A DNA stretch of 37,934 bases from CAZLFA01 sp964558665 (GTDB lineage Bacteria > Desulfobacterota > Syntrophia > Syntrophales > PHBD01): the NCBI GenBank assembly GCA_964558665.1, contig CAZLFA010000038.1, forward strand, positions 1-37,934, given 5' to 3'. Below the pieces are notes generated by a model. It made no database searches. It saw only the letters and a list, made by a program, of their open reading frames with translations, and was not told the origin of the DNA. The position numbers were made by a program, and so were the translations under genes. Shown one piece after another: positions 7,675 through 17,017 of this stretch. The first letter of the stretch is position 1. Each line of letters starts with the position of its first letter.

Positions 7675-8340
7675 ATGAAGAAATTAACTTTAATAACAAC
7701 TGTATTGACGGCATGTATGCTTTTGCTTGCTGCGGTTATGTATTGCAGTGCCGATGCGGTGGAGAGAACTTCCGCAAAAAATCCCGGGAGCATGAAAGTA
7801 CACAAGACCGCTGAGTGGGAAGGCGAATGGTTATCCGTGGCATCGCAAGTCGACGCTCTGGAAAAGCGGGGCATATTCAGGAAGGCGGCGGAAATATCAA
7901 AGTCATATTCAGCGGACGAAATCAAAAAATACTTTCAGTCTGATGCCCGGGAGAACATAATGCGCGTGAAGATCAACAAAGGAGTATTTTCGTTCATGAA
8001 CACGGAAGGGACCGTGATTTTGGGCAGGGCACGTTATACCTATGAAGGATTCCATGAACGAATGATGGAAGGACGAGAGGTACAGTGGCACCGCTTCAGG
8101 ATTGCCGAAGGTTATGACAAATATCCGGAACTGATATGTTCCGAACCGTACGGGTTTTTAGGGCAGTGGATTCTTTTGATCAACACCAAAGAATTCAATT
8201 CCGCCAGAGGTGAAAATTCCGCAGCATATCTTCAATCGATGATGTTTCCTGCCGGCATTTCTCCCGAAGCGATAGCCGATATTGCCGATAATCACGAATT
8301 CATAAAAGGGCTGGTGACCCTGCTGCCGGATAAGAAATAA
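7675..8340 (+). CDS. Exported ZinT-like protein, metal ligands apparently missing
   Basis: A 221-residue protein with a signal peptide (about 1-27, ending CSADA). The mature part resembles ZinT/YodA, a periplasmic zinc-binding lipocalin-like fold: an EWEGEWLSV opening, a helix with SADEIKKYFQSDA, then RYTYEGF, and a C-terminal helix beginning GISPEAIADI. In ZinT the metal site uses a His-rich segment (HxH); the equivalent stretch here reads PELICSEPYGFLGQ with no histidines. The fold may thus be used for something other than zinc buffering. The assignment is by pattern only and could be wrong. The ATG at 7675 directly precedes the signal peptide. The stop is followed at once by the ATG of the lipoprotein gene (TAAATG), so the two are likely co-translated. 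Confidence 0.5.
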   Translation: MKKLTLITTVLTACMLLLAAVMYCSADAVERTSAKNPGSMKVHKTAEWEGEWLSVASQVDALEKRGIFRKAAEISKSYSADEIKKYFQSDARENIMRVKINKGVFSFMNTEGTVILGRARYTYEGFHERMMEGREVQWHRFRIAEGYDKYPELICSEPYGFLGQWILLINTKEFNSARGENSAAYLQSMMFPAGISPEAIADIADNHEFIKGLVTLLPDKK

Positions 8341-10293
8341 ATGTGCTTCATGGGAAGGATAATCAGACTGCTTTTGGCTTTGACGGTATTCATCCCGCTT
8401 GTTACGGGATGTGCGCTGATACGTCCCGAGCTGGCGGTTGACGCCAGAGAAAGGATCTGCAACCGCAGCGGTGATATGAAAGAAGTTAACGCTGCAGAAG
8501 TTGCCGGATCGGTCAGCGAGGGTTTCATCGGCAGCGTCAACTGGAGCTTTGACAAAAAAGGACGCGCCTTTGTCGACGTTGCCGTTGTCAACGTTGCTGA
8601 AGGCGATTATGAAGTAGGCATCGATTTTCATGAACCCCTTGCAGAGCTTCACTTCACGTCTCCGGTCGGCAGGATTAAGGCCGGACGGCATGAATCGTTC
8701 AGGATCGGTCCCCTGCCTTATGAATTCAACGTGCCGCTGTTTGCCGAAGTGTCCATCCTGCTCAAGAAAAGGGGCGCGGATGGAAAATACCTGCTGATTG
8801 ACGAGGCCGACACCTTCTTTCTTAAAGACACGTCTCTGGTCAATGACAGGGCTTTGGCCGGAATAAACACCGGGGGTCTGAATGCGCAGGAACTTTTCAA
8901 CAGATACTCTCCGATACTGAAGACCGATATCGTGGTTAATCAGGATACGGGGATTCGCTATGTCGATCCGGGTCCCAAAGACATTGCGAGTATTCTCAGA
9001 GACAGGCCTGATAGAGCAGGGTCGGAACGCGCGTTGATAAAGTGTGATCTTTGGGAAGACAGCTTGCTTGCCGAGATGCCGACGCATGACAACATGCAGG
9101 CATTCAACGGACGCAAGGACGACTATTTTATTGATCTGCCCCAGCCCTTTGAAAGCATCGTCAACCCCTGGAGGACCGTTGTGGATAAATACCCCCACGC
9201 CGTCTACGGGCGGGTTGTGAGAACGCCTCTTGTCTGGGAGGGCGTAAAACATGACGTGGCGGTCATTCTACAATACTGGCTTCCTTTTTATGTGAACCAC
9301 CTTGCCCTGCTGAAGGCCGACAGTCAGGGAAAGACCTGGCTGTGGAAGGCGGGCAACTATCACGAAGGGGAGGTGGAGAACATCTCCATTGCGCTGATAC
9401 CCGGCAAAGACGGACTTGTACCGCTGGGTGCCGCCTATGCAAAACACTTCAAGGGAACCGCCGAACCATGGGAGAATGTGAGGAAGCATGCGCCGGGGGG
9501 AAATCCGACTTCACATCCGGTGGTATATGTGGCCAACGGGTCGCACGCATCTTTTTTTTCTCCGGATGTCGGTGAAAGGACCTGTGGAAGCAGTGCAGAT
9601 GCCGATTTTCACACGGGAAGGGGCTTCTGGTACGGCGGCAGCGGGGCGTGTGATGTGGATACGGGCGGTGTAAAAATGCTGCCCTGTCTGAGCGGCATCA
9701 AAAAAGGGGATGAGTATGACTTTCTCCTTTTCACCGGCCGGTTTGGAGGATCGTACATCGAGGGGGTAGTCAACCAGTTCAACCGCAGTCCCTATCTATT
9801 CCCTTATGTCATATATCCCGGATTTTCCATCACCGGCAACTGGATCGCGGGATCCGGCGTCAACAGATGGATCGATCCTGCCGGAGAAATCCGGTATTGC
9901 GCCGCCATCCCGTCGGATTTGGGTTTTGATAACCGAAACTCGAACTTCACGTTTGATACGTCAAAGGTTAAGATTGTGAAAAGAGGTTCAGAGATAAGGA
10001 TTGCCGGCCTGGGGTTTATTTCCGAAAGCAAAGGTAAAAATCCGGCGTCGTCCATCATCGTCAAAGTCAGGGACCGCAGCGGCGAGCTCAGAAAATGCGC
10101 GGAGTTTAATTACGGTGATGCCCCCCCATCCATGATATCCATGCCGGCGGATTTGGCTGCGGATGGAAAGATAGAACTGATCGCTTTCGATGCCGTTCCT
10201 TCGCCGCCCGCTAAGCCGCCTCTCAATGAAGATGTCCACAAGCACCATTACGACTATTTCCGCATGGCGACAATAAAACTGGTCGTCAAATAG
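8341..10293 (+). CDS. Large lipoprotein with VPS62-like region
   Basis: A 650-residue predicted lipoprotein. The hydrophobic leader ends in the lipobox LVTGC, with Cys24 counting from 8341 (Cys21 if the ATG at 8350 is used). The middle part has WLPFYVNHL, NYHEGEVENISIAL and VVYVANGSHASFFSPDVGE. This echoes the pattern HEGDWE ... VYVAxGSHASYF of VPS62-like proteins, whose biochemical role is poorly known. The C-terminal 150 residues look like a separate beta-rich domain. No catalytic set could be assigned. It directly follows the ZinT-like gene (TAA then ATG), and the pair may act together at the outer membrane. The stop codon abuts an R1 repeat copy. Confidence 0.6.
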   Translation: MCFMGRIIRLLLALTVFIPLVTGCALIRPELAVDARERICNRSGDMKEVNAAEVAGSVSEGFIGSVNWSFDKKGRAFVDVAVVNVAEGDYEVGIDFHEPLAELHFTSPVGRIKAGRHESFRIGPLPYEFNVPLFAEVSILLKKRGADGKYLLIDEADTFFLKDTSLVNDRALAGINTGGLNAQELFNRYSPILKTDIVVNQDTGIRYVDPGPKDIASILRDRPDRAGSERALIKCDLWEDSLLAEMPTHDNMQAFNGRKDDYFIDLPQPFESIVNPWRTVVDKYPHAVYGRVVRTPLVWEGVKHDVAVILQYWLPFYVNHLALLKADSQGKTWLWKAGNYHEGEVENISIALIPGKDGLVPLGAAYAKHFKGTAEPWENVRKHAPGGNPTSHPVVYVANGSHASFFSPDVGERTCGSSADADFHTGRGFWYGGSGACDVDTGGVKMLPCLSGIKKGDEYDFLLFTGRFGGSYIEGVVNQFNRSPYLFPYVIYPGFSITGNWIAGSGVNRWIDPAGEIRYCAAIPSDLGFDNRNSNFTFDTSKVKIVKRGSEIRIAGLGFISESKGKNPASSIIVKVRDRSGELRKCAEFNYGDAPPSMISMPADLAADGKIELIAFDAVPSPPAKPPLNEDVHKHHYDYFRMATIKLVVK

Positions 10294-10395
10294 TTTACCG
10301 CGGCTCAGAATATTTTTCGATAGAATCCGTGTTCATCCCCCCAAGCTATGCTCGATGAAAAAATATTTAATTCGCCGCCTGCAAACCCCTTGCGC
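10293..10395. repeat. R1-type inverted repeat, copy C
   Basis: The left arm GTTTACCGCGGCTCAGAATA begins at the stop codon of the lipoprotein gene. The right arm, 10354-10395 (GAAAAAATATTTAATTCGCC, ending AAACCCCTTGCGC), is its imperfect reverse complement. The loop is 34 nt and shares no obvious sequence with the loop of copy B. It lies between two convergent genes, where it could act as a bidirectional transcript end, although there is no T-run. Confidence 0.65.
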
Positions 10396-10440
10396 AGACA
10401 TCGGAATCTTCAGCATGCGGAGGGTTTCCGGATGGACACT

Positions 10441-10956
10441 CTATTTGCCGGAGCGGACAGGGAGAACCCGGAAAAAGCGGCTGACAAACTTGTGCTGGGA
10501 ATACCATTCGCCGTTAGTGAAGCAGAAGAAGCCGGTCTCGGCGTGGTTCGAACCGTCATAATCAGATGCCCACAACCATGGGCACGACAGTCTTTCATGG
10601 AAAAATGTTTTTACGTATGTCGGATATCCGGAGCACTGGGTTTTAACTCCCGTTGACGAGCTGTCGTACAGTGTCTCCAACTCCTTAATTGTCGGCATCC
10701 GCCAATCAGTAAATCCTCCCAAACGGAAGCTCTCGCAATATTTTTTTGCTTCCGGCCAGTTGATATTATAACCATTGTCCTTCGCCGCCCACATCAGGCT
10801 TGTTTTTGTGTCCAGCAGGGTTCCATCGTCATAGGCGATGAACCGGCCTTCTCTCTTGATTTCTTTGGCTGCCTCAGCGGTATTGGCGGCTATCGCAGCC
10901 CAAAGAAAGATAAGGGCTGCCGTCACAGATATTGATGCAATTACTCTTTTTGCCAT
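10441..10956 (-). CDS. Exported DUF1566 (Lcl C-terminal-like) protein
   Basis: A 171-residue protein with a signal peptide (about 1-30, ending NTAEA). The DUF1566 domain is clear: DTKTSLMWAAKDNGYNINWP, then AKKYCESFRLGGFTDWRMPT, then IKELETLYD, LWASDYDGS and FFRVLPVRSGK. This domain is common in secreted delta-proteobacterial proteins and has a C-type-lectin-like look; its function is not established. Four cysteines in the mature part could form disulfides. The ATG at 10956 was chosen over an in-frame TTG at 10962. It is convergent with the lipoprotein gene and has R1 copies on both sides. Confidence 0.8.
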   Translation of the reverse strand: MAKRVIASISVTAALIFLWAAIAANTAEAAKEIKREGRFIAYDDGTLLDTKTSLMWAAKDNGYNINWPEAKKYCESFRLGGFTDWRMPTIKELETLYDSSSTGVKTQCSGYPTYVKTFFHERLSCPWLWASDYDGSNHAETGFFCFTNGEWYSQHKFVSRFFRVLPVRSGK

Positions 10957-11008
10957 GGTCAACCATTCTCTATCTGTATCTGTGGATTGTCGGCGAATAT
11001 ATACAATA

Positions 11009-11185
11009 ATCCCGGATTACACAATAGAACGTATAGGCGCTTGGATAAGTGAATATTATTCTGGTCAAAGGGGGTTTCAAACGGCGAATCAAATATTTTT
11101 CTTGTGAAAAATATTCTGAGCCGCGGAAATTCTCTTTGACCATGATACCAAAGGGTATTGTTTTTTTTATCGCGTGATCCGGGAT
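11009..11185. repeat. R1 repeat, best full-length copy D
   Basis: A 177-bp imperfect palindrome. Its ends are ATCCCGGATTACACAAT (11009-11025) and ATCGCGTGATCCGGGAT (11169-11185), inverted repeats identical at 14 of 17 positions. A nested inverted repeat starts GGTCAAAG (11063-11070) and ends CTTTGACC (11134-11141). The centre is a perfect hairpin, AATATTTTTC (11092-11101) and GAAAAATATT (11106-11115) around TTGT. No open frame of interest lies inside. It fills the gap between the DUF1566 gene start and the end of the nuo operon; the rest of 10957-11306 holds only the nuo terminator. Confidence 0.85.
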
Positions 11186-11251
11186 AATATAGCTGATATT
11201 CAAGAGCTGATGTTGCCTGTTCAGCGGTTTGATTGTGGATTCGGTGGCGGT

Positions 11252-11301
11252 GAAAAAGATACCCGCTCCGGGTGCAGCGATCCGGCGCGATTGCACCCGG
11301 A
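11252..11301 (-). terminator. Intrinsic terminator of the nuo operon
   Basis: A perfect 10-bp inverted repeat, TCCGGGTGCA (11267-11276) and TGCACCCGGA (11292-11301), begins six bases past the nuoN stop. On the minus strand it is followed after about 7 bases by TCTTTTTC. The short gap between stem and T-run makes it slightly atypical. Confidence 0.7.
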
Positions 11302-11306
11302 AAATG

Positions 11307-12737
11307 TCAGAGCCCCGCCGGAAAAGCAGTTATTGCCAGTCTGAGAATCCGGTCGGGCATGATACCGGAAAGAAGAGTCATGATAACGATGGCCGCGATC
11401 ATGGTGCCGATAAGGGTCAGGCGCGCGTTCATCGGGAGAAGATCCTTCTCTTCAGCGTTCATGTACATAAACATGACCACCCTCAGATAGTAAAAGAAGG
11501 AAACAACGGTCGTGACGATGGCGACGAAGACAATGCCGGGATACCCGGCTTCAATGCCTGCCTTGAAGATATAAAACTTTGCGAGAAAGCCGCCTGTGGG
11601 AGGTATCCCTGCCAGTGAAACCATGAACAGCGCCAGTGAAAACGCCTGCCAGGGATGCTTTGACGCCAGCCCCGCCAGATCTTCGATGTTGAGTGTCTTC
11701 TGCTGCCGCATCTGCAGGTAGGCAAGCGAACTGAATGCGCCCATGTTCATAAAAATATATACAGTCAGATAAAAAGTGACTGCCGGAGCCCCGCTGCCCG
11801 GGACAGCAAGAAGACCGATCAGGATGTAGCCGGCCTGGGCGATTCCTGAATATGCCAGCATGCGCACGACGCTGGATTGCCTGAGGGCGGCAAAATTGCC
11901 GATCACCATGCTGGCTGTGGAAATGCTGAGGATGAGCGGCATTATCAGGTCATGGCCGGGAACTGGAATTGCGTTCAGGAATCTGATGAGAACGGCAAAA
12001 GCGGCAATCTTTGGAGCCACGGATACAAATGAAGCGACACACACGGGAGCTCCCTGATAGACATCGGGAGCCCACATATGGAAAGGGACGGCGGCAATCT
12101 TGAACCCGAGACCGGCTATCAGCAGCGCAGCGGATGCAAGCAACAATGCCCGGCCTGATGGGGGCACGGCAAGGGCCGCAAGATTTGTTGTTCCGTATGC
12201 GCCGTAGAAAAGGGCTATGCCCAGCAGAAAGAGCGCCGATGAGAAACTGCCCAGCAGAAAATATTTGATGGCCCCTTCCATTCCCTCCCGCACGTTCTTC
12301 ATGAAGCCCACCAGCACATAGACAGACAGTGAAAGGATTTCCATCCCCGCAAAGATGACCAGCAGGTCCCTTGATGAGGTCATGATTCCCGTTCCGAACA
12401 GGGAAAAGAGAAGCAGGCCGTAATATTCACCATTGTTTTTGCGCTCCGGCAGATAATCGTGTGAAATGATGAAGCTGATAAGCGCCGCTGTCAGAATCAT
12501 CATCTGGAATAAGAGAGCGCCTTTGTCCCGTGCAATGAGACCTCCGAACCCTGCGGTTTCCAGATCCCAGAGCTGCAGCAGGGCCGCCAGCGATGCAAGC
12601 GCTGAAAATGACGCAATCGGGAGCAGGGCTCTGGAGCCATTGTTCCCCCGGATAAAGAGAAGCACCGTCGCACCCCCGAGGAGGATGATCTCCGGCAGCA
12701 GGCAGACCGGATTAATATCTTGAGGCATTATGTTCAT
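11307..12737 (-). CDS. nuoN: NADH-quinone oxidoreductase subunit N
   Basis: A 476-residue polytopic membrane protein, one of the three antiporter-like proton-pumping subunits of complex I. About 14 hydrophobic helices are visible. Family blocks include LLVIFAGMEILSLSVYVLVG, with its conserved membrane Glu, then GLGFKIAAVPFHMWAPDVYQ, VVRMLAYSGIAQAGYILIGL and SLAGIPPTGGFLAKFYIF. The length is normal for NuoN. It is the last gene of the operon. The ATG at 12737 overlaps the nuoM end by 26 bases; an internal ATG at 12728 would shorten the overlap to 17. Confidence 0.96.
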   Translation of the reverse strand: MNIMPQDINPVCLLPEIILLGGATVLLFIRGNNGSRALLPIASFSALASLAALLQLWDLETAGFGGLIARDKGALLFQMMILTAALISFIISHDYLPERKNNGEYYGLLLFSLFGTGIMTSSRDLLVIFAGMEILSLSVYVLVGFMKNVREGMEGAIKYFLLGSFSSALFLLGIALFYGAYGTTNLAALAVPPSGRALLLASAALLIAGLGFKIAAVPFHMWAPDVYQGAPVCVASFVSVAPKIAAFAVLIRFLNAIPVPGHDLIMPLILSISTASMVIGNFAALRQSSVVRMLAYSGIAQAGYILIGLLAVPGSGAPAVTFYLTVYIFMNMGAFSSLAYLQMRQQKTLNIEDLAGLASKHPWQAFSLALFMVSLAGIPPTGGFLAKFYIFKAGIEAGYPGIVFVAIVTTVVSFFYYLRVVMFMYMNAEEKDLLPMNARLTLIGTMIAAIVIMTLLSGIMPDRILRLAITAFPAGL

Positions 12738-14286
12738 CGCTTGTCACCTTGAAGGAATGGTCGGTAATATTATTATCAGCAGCCGGCCGGTTGTTTTTCT
12801 CCGCTGTCGAAACGTAAATCAGCCGGCGTGATGCGGCTTCTATCCTGTCCGTAATGTACGACGGATACAGGCCGATGAAGAAGGCCAGCAACACGAACGG
12901 AATCATGACAAACCTTTCCAGCGGTGATGAGTCCCCGAAAGAGTTACCTTCTTTTGAGCGTTCCGTTTCAAAGAAGACGCGCTGCACCATCCAGAGCATG
13001 TAGACGGCGCCCAGGATCAGGGTGGTGGCGGACAAGGCACCGACCCACCAGCGATATTGGAAAGCGCCCAGCAGCAGCATGAACTCGCCGACAAAACCGT
13101 TGAGGCCGGGAAGGCCCAGAGAGGACAGCGTCATGATGATGAAGAAGGCCGCCAGCACCGGCGTCCGCGAAGCCAGCCCCCCCAGCATGTTCACGTCGCG
13201 AGTCTGCATCCGTTCATAGATTGCGCCGACGAGGATAAACAGCGCACCGGTGCTCAGTCCGTGGTTGAGCATCTGGATGATGCCGCCTTTCATGCCGGCC
13301 ATGCTCCCGGCCATGATGCCGACGACGATAAGCCCCATGTGGCTGACGCTTGAATAGGCAACAAGTTTTTTCAGATCGTGCTGGGCGAATGCCACAAGGG
13401 CTCCGTATATAATACCGATAACGCCGAGCGCGATTATTGCCGGTGTAAAATACAGTGTGGCTTCGGGCAGCATGGGCATGCAAAAGCGCAGGATGCCGTA
13501 GATTCCCATTTTCAGGAGCACACCCGCCAGGATGACGCTTCCCGCCGTCGGGGCTTCCACATGCGCGTCCGGCAGCCATGTGTGAAAGGGGAATATGGGG
13601 ACCTTGACGGCAAATGCCGCGAAAAACAGGATGAAGAGTCCATACTGATAATCCGGCGGCACTTTCAGAAGCAGCCATGAAGCCATATCGAAGCTGAATC
13701 CTCCGCCTAGTTTCCTGTTAAGAAAGGCCATCATGATAAGTCCTATCAGCAGAAAAAGGCTTCCCGCCATCGTGTAGAGGATGAATTTAAGAGAGGCGTA
13801 GCGCCTGTTTGCACCGCCCCAGATGCCGATAATCAGGAACATGGGGATCAGCATCGCTTCCCAGAATATGTAGAACAGCACTGCGTCCAGGGACGTGAAC
13901 ACTCCGAGGATGCCGGTCTCCAGAACCAGGAAGGAGATGAAGTAGGCCTTTTCACCGGTCTTGATCCTGTCCCAGGAAACCAGAACGGCAGCGACGGACA
14001 GAAAACCGGTAAGCGGGAGCATGAACAGGGAAAGCCCGTCAATGCCCAGTTGATAAGAGATGCCCAGGGTTGTGATCCAAGGCGCATGCTCGACAAACTG
14101 GAATCCTGCCTGTCCTTTGTCGAAATGCCGGAGTGGCAGCAGTGTCAGTATAAAGGTTGCAAATGTCGACAGCAGTGCGACCCGCTGCGGCCATTGCCTG
14201 CCTGCTGCTGCAAGGACGCCCAGTGCGCCCGCCAGAGGAAGAAACACGATCAGCGACAGCAGAGGGATTTCGGTGTTGAACAACAT
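12712..14286 (-). CDS. nuoM: NADH-quinone oxidoreductase subunit M
   Basis: A 524-residue antiporter-like proton-channel subunit of complex I. Recognisable blocks are AVLFYIFWEAMLIPMFLIIG, with the conserved Glu, then VKVPIFPFHTWLPDAHVEAP, HDLKKLVAYSSVSHMGLIVV and GLPGLNGFVGEFMLL. A strong ribosome site (AAGGAG, spaced about 8 bases) precedes the ATG, and 16 bases separate it from nuoL. The C-terminal tail past the last helix is about 45 residues, polar and rich in Asn, Asp and Ser, somewhat long for NuoM. Its last codons overlap the nuoN start. Confidence 0.96.
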   Translation of the reverse strand: MLFNTEIPLLSLIVFLPLAGALGVLAAAGRQWPQRVALLSTFATFILTLLPLRHFDKGQAGFQFVEHAPWITTLGISYQLGIDGLSLFMLPLTGFLSVAAVLVSWDRIKTGEKAYFISFLVLETGILGVFTSLDAVLFYIFWEAMLIPMFLIIGIWGGANRRYASLKFILYTMAGSLFLLIGLIMMAFLNRKLGGGFSFDMASWLLLKVPPDYQYGLFILFFAAFAVKVPIFPFHTWLPDAHVEAPTAGSVILAGVLLKMGIYGILRFCMPMLPEATLYFTPAIIALGVIGIIYGALVAFAQHDLKKLVAYSSVSHMGLIVVGIMAGSMAGMKGGIIQMLNHGLSTGALFILVGAIYERMQTRDVNMLGGLASRTPVLAAFFIIMTLSSLGLPGLNGFVGEFMLLLGAFQYRWWVGALSATTLILGAVYMLWMVQRVFFETERSKEGNSFGDSSPLERFVMIPFVLLAFFIGLYPSYITDRIEAASRRLIYVSTAEKNNRPAADNNITDHSFKVTSDEHNASRY

Positions 14287-14302
14287 GGAATGTATCTCCT
14301 TT

Positions 14303-16201
14303 TTAAAATACCCCGGCGAAATAGAGGGCGGTTCCTATCACAATGAAAGTCCCGGCAATGATAGACATGGCGTAATGCCGGAGTTCTCCCGTCTGAAGCC
14401 CCGCCAGCATCCGGCCGAGCTTCATGGACAGATGAGCCGTGCCGTTTACGGCGCCGTCGATGAGGCGGCTGTCCACGATTCGTGCATTGAAACGAGCGAG
14501 CATCTTCACCGGGTTGACGAAAAGGGCATCGTTGATTCTATCCAGCAGGAATCCGCCCGCAAGCATCGCCGATGCCTTCGGAAATGCCCTGCCGAGTTCC
14601 GTCATGCGCTCTCTCTTCCCGATGAACAGGTATACGGCGCCCGCCATGACGGTAAGGATGACGGCCAGCTGGACACAGGTAATGACGATTTCCAGACTGT
14701 GCATGTCTCCGTCCGTCAGGGCCGCAATCGGGAAGCCGAGGAAGCGGGACAGCATGGTGTCTTTAGTGAACATGGGAAGGCCCGGTAATCCTGCGACAAC
14801 GGCCCCGGCGGCAAGAATAACCAGGGGAACTGTCATTATAAGGGAAGAGCGGTGCAGGTGTCCTTCGTGCCTCTTTTCGCCAAAAAATATGCCGAAGAGT
14901 TTTCCGCAATAAAGCGCCGTGATAAGAGCACCTGCAAATGCAAGCAGCCAGAAACCGATTCCGAAGCGTTCGAAGCCTCCCCAGAGAATGGCGTCCTTGC
15001 TGAAAAACCCTGCAAGAGGAAAGATGCCGGCAAGGGCCAGAAGCCCGATGATAAACGTCGCAGCCGTCGCGGGTATCTCCCGGAAGAGGCCTCCCATGCG
15101 GTTCATCTCCTGCTCTCCGTCCATGGCATGGATCACCGCCCCTGCTCCCAGGAAGAGGAGTCCCTTGAATATCCCGTGGGTGACCAGATGAAATATTCCC
15201 GCCGCGTACATGCCGCTGCCCACTGCCACGAACATGTATCCGATCTGGCTCACAGTGGAATAGGCAAGCACACGCTTGATGTCGGTCTGACCCAGCGCCG
15301 AAAAAGCGGCGTAAACTGCCGTTATCAGTCCGACGGCGGCAATGATGACGAGCGCTTCCGGGCTCTGTTCAAGCAAAGGGTATATCCGGCACATGAGATA
15401 GATGCCGGCGTTCACCATTGTGGCGGCATGGATCAGCGCCGAAACCGGCGTGGGCCCCTCCATGGCATCCGGGAGCCAGACATGAAGCGGAAACTGGGCG
15501 GACTTGCCCATCGCACCCATGAAAAGCAGCAGTGCAATGACGGTGATTATGCCGGGAGATGCGCTGTGAGAGTTTCTGATGATTGAGGCCAGTTCGTTAT
15601 AGTCCACCGTCTGGAAGACGGCAATGGTCAGCAGTATCCCCAGGATGAAACCGAAATCGCCGATGCGGTTGACGACGAAGGCCTTGCGGCCGGCATCGCA
15701 GGCCGGGGTCTTGCGGTGCCAGAATCCTATGAGGAGATAGGAACAGAGACCGACCCCTTCCCATCCGACGAACGTCAGCACCAGATTGTCCGCCAGCACC
15801 AGCAGGAGCATAAAGAAGACGAAAAGGTTCAGGTACACGAAAAATCTCCGGTATCCTGCATCGCCCTTCATGTAGCTCACCGAGTAGACATGGATAAGGA
15901 ATCCTATGCCGAGAATCACCAGTACCATTATCATGGAAAGCTGATCGAGCAGGAGACCGATGCGTATATTAAGGTTCCCTTCCGAAAGCCAGGTATATAG
16001 TGTTGTCCTGAATATCCCGGCGCCGGGAGCCGCGGCGATCATCTCCAGGAAAAACATGACGGCGATAACAAGCGATAATCCTATTGAAGAAACAGCGATT
16101 GCCGCAACCGACGTCTCCCGGAAACGGCTGCCTGTCAGACCGTTCACGAGAACGCCTGCGGCAGGGAAGAAAAGAAGAAGCCATAAATACTCGTATGTCA
16201 T
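14303..16201 (-). CDS. nuoL: NADH-quinone oxidoreductase subunit L
   Basis: A 632-residue membrane subunit, the distal proton-pumping antiporter-like protein of complex I. Family blocks are LVLTFVGWEGVGLCSYLLIG, then KSAQFPLHVWLPDAMEGPTP, VSALIHAATMVNAGIYLMCR and DIKRVLAYSTVSQIGYMFVA. The long C-terminal part includes the amphipathic lateral-helix region, with a final transmembrane segment (IIAGTFIVIGTALYFAGVF). The length is within the usual range. It starts four bases after nuoK stops. Confidence 0.96.
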   Translation of the reverse strand: MTYEYLWLLLFFPAAGVLVNGLTGSRFRETSVAAIAVSSIGLSLVIAVMFFLEMIAAAPGAGIFRTTLYTWLSEGNLNIRIGLLLDQLSMIMVLVILGIGFLIHVYSVSYMKGDAGYRRFFVYLNLFVFFMLLLVLADNLVLTFVGWEGVGLCSYLLIGFWHRKTPACDAGRKAFVVNRIGDFGFILGILLTIAVFQTVDYNELASIIRNSHSASPGIITVIALLLFMGAMGKSAQFPLHVWLPDAMEGPTPVSALIHAATMVNAGIYLMCRIYPLLEQSPEALVIIAAVGLITAVYAAFSALGQTDIKRVLAYSTVSQIGYMFVAVGSGMYAAGIFHLVTHGIFKGLLFLGAGAVIHAMDGEQEMNRMGGLFREIPATAATFIIGLLALAGIFPLAGFFSKDAILWGGFERFGIGFWLLAFAGALITALYCGKLFGIFFGEKRHEGHLHRSSLIMTVPLVILAAGAVVAGLPGLPMFTKDTMLSRFLGFPIAALTDGDMHSLEIVITCVQLAVILTVMAGAVYLFIGKRERMTELGRAFPKASAMLAGGFLLDRINDALFVNPVKMLARFNARIVDSRLIDGAVNGTAHLSMKLGRMLAGLQTGELRHYAMSIIAGTFIVIGTALYFAGVF

Positions 16202-16205
16202 GGGT

Positions 16206-16505
16206 TTACCCTTTCAGAAAGTTGATGCTGCCCATATCGAGCGTCTTGTGAGTCCGGTACAGGGCGATGATGATTCCCAGGCCCACGGCGGCCTCGGCGG
16301 CGGCAATGGTCATGACAATGAAAATGAATATCTGCCCCTCGCTGCCGTAGAGATAGCGGGCGAAGGATGCAAAAATCAGATTTACGGCGTTCAGCATGAT
16401 TTCAATACAGAGAATAAGAACGACGGCATTGCTGCGGATGAAGAATCCCGAAGCGCCTATTCCGAAGAGAACGAGACCGAGTCCTACGAAATGGTAAAGT
16501 GTCAT
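16206..16505 (-). CDS. nuoK: NADH-quinone oxidoreductase subunit K
   Basis: A 99-residue, three-helix membrane subunit of complex I. The two conserved membrane glutamates of the proton path are present: Glu35 in ILCIEIMLNAVNL and Glu71 in TIAAAEAAVGLGI. The length is exactly as usual. The ATG overlaps the nuoJ stop (ATGA), so translation is probably coupled. Confidence 0.96.
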   Translation of the reverse strand: MTLYHFVGLGLVLFGIGASGFFIRSNAVVLILCIEIMLNAVNLIFASFARYLYGSEGQIFIFIVMTIAAAEAAVGLGIIIALYRTHKTLDMGSINFLKG

Positions 16506-17017
16506 GAGCGCTCTCCCTCCTTCCTGCTGATTACAATCGCCCCCGCGGCGGCGGCCAAGAGAACGACGGACGTCAGTTCGAAGATCAGCAGATGCCTGCC
16601 GAACAGATCGACGGCTATCTCCCTGATGCTTAAAGCCGGTTTCAGTACGGCATGCTGAACTGCGAGCCCGGAATGCTGCAGGGCAAGCCAGAGCAGGGCA
16701 AGAATACCCGACGTCAGAAGAACGGAAGTTACAGCGGCGGCAATGCGGGACAGAGAAACCGGCCCGAGTTCCCTGCTTTCATTCAGATTCAGAAGCATGA
16801 CGACGAAGACAAACAGAACCAGGACGGCGCCGACGTAGACGATCACCTGAAAAAGCCCTACCAGACCGGCGCCGAGCAGCACGAACAAACCGGCAATGCC
16901 GAGCATAAAGGCAAAAAGCGAGAGAACGCTGTCGACCGGCTTTCTCAGAAAGACAACAGCGAGCGCCGATACAACGGCGAATGCAGACAATGTCCAGAAC
17001 AGAATCACTTCAATCAT
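16502..17017 (-). CDS. nuoJ: NADH-quinone oxidoreductase subunit J
   Basis: A 171-residue, five-helix membrane subunit of complex I. The conserved third helix with its pi-bulge region is clear (FQVIVYVGAVLVLFVFVVML). I chose the ATG at 17017 because it overlaps the nuoI stop as ATGA, like most junctions of this operon, and gives the usual MIEVILFW beginning. An in-frame ATG at 17032 would add five residues. Confidence 0.94.
   Translation of the reverse strand: MIEVILFWTLSAFAVVSALAVVFLRKPVDSVLSLFAFMLGIAGLFVLLGAGLVGLFQVIVYVGAVLVLFVFVVMLLNLNESRELGPVSLSRIAAAVTSVLLTSGILALLWLALQHSGLAVQHAVLKPALSIREIAVDLFGRHLLIFELTSVVLLAAAAGAIVISRKEGERS

Noticed and set aside
10348..10656. Small plus-strand open frames between the lipoprotein and DUF1566 genes
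   Set aside because: They run through the R1 repeat and then antisense to the DUF1566 gene; similar peptides appear at other R1 copies only because the DNA is repeated.
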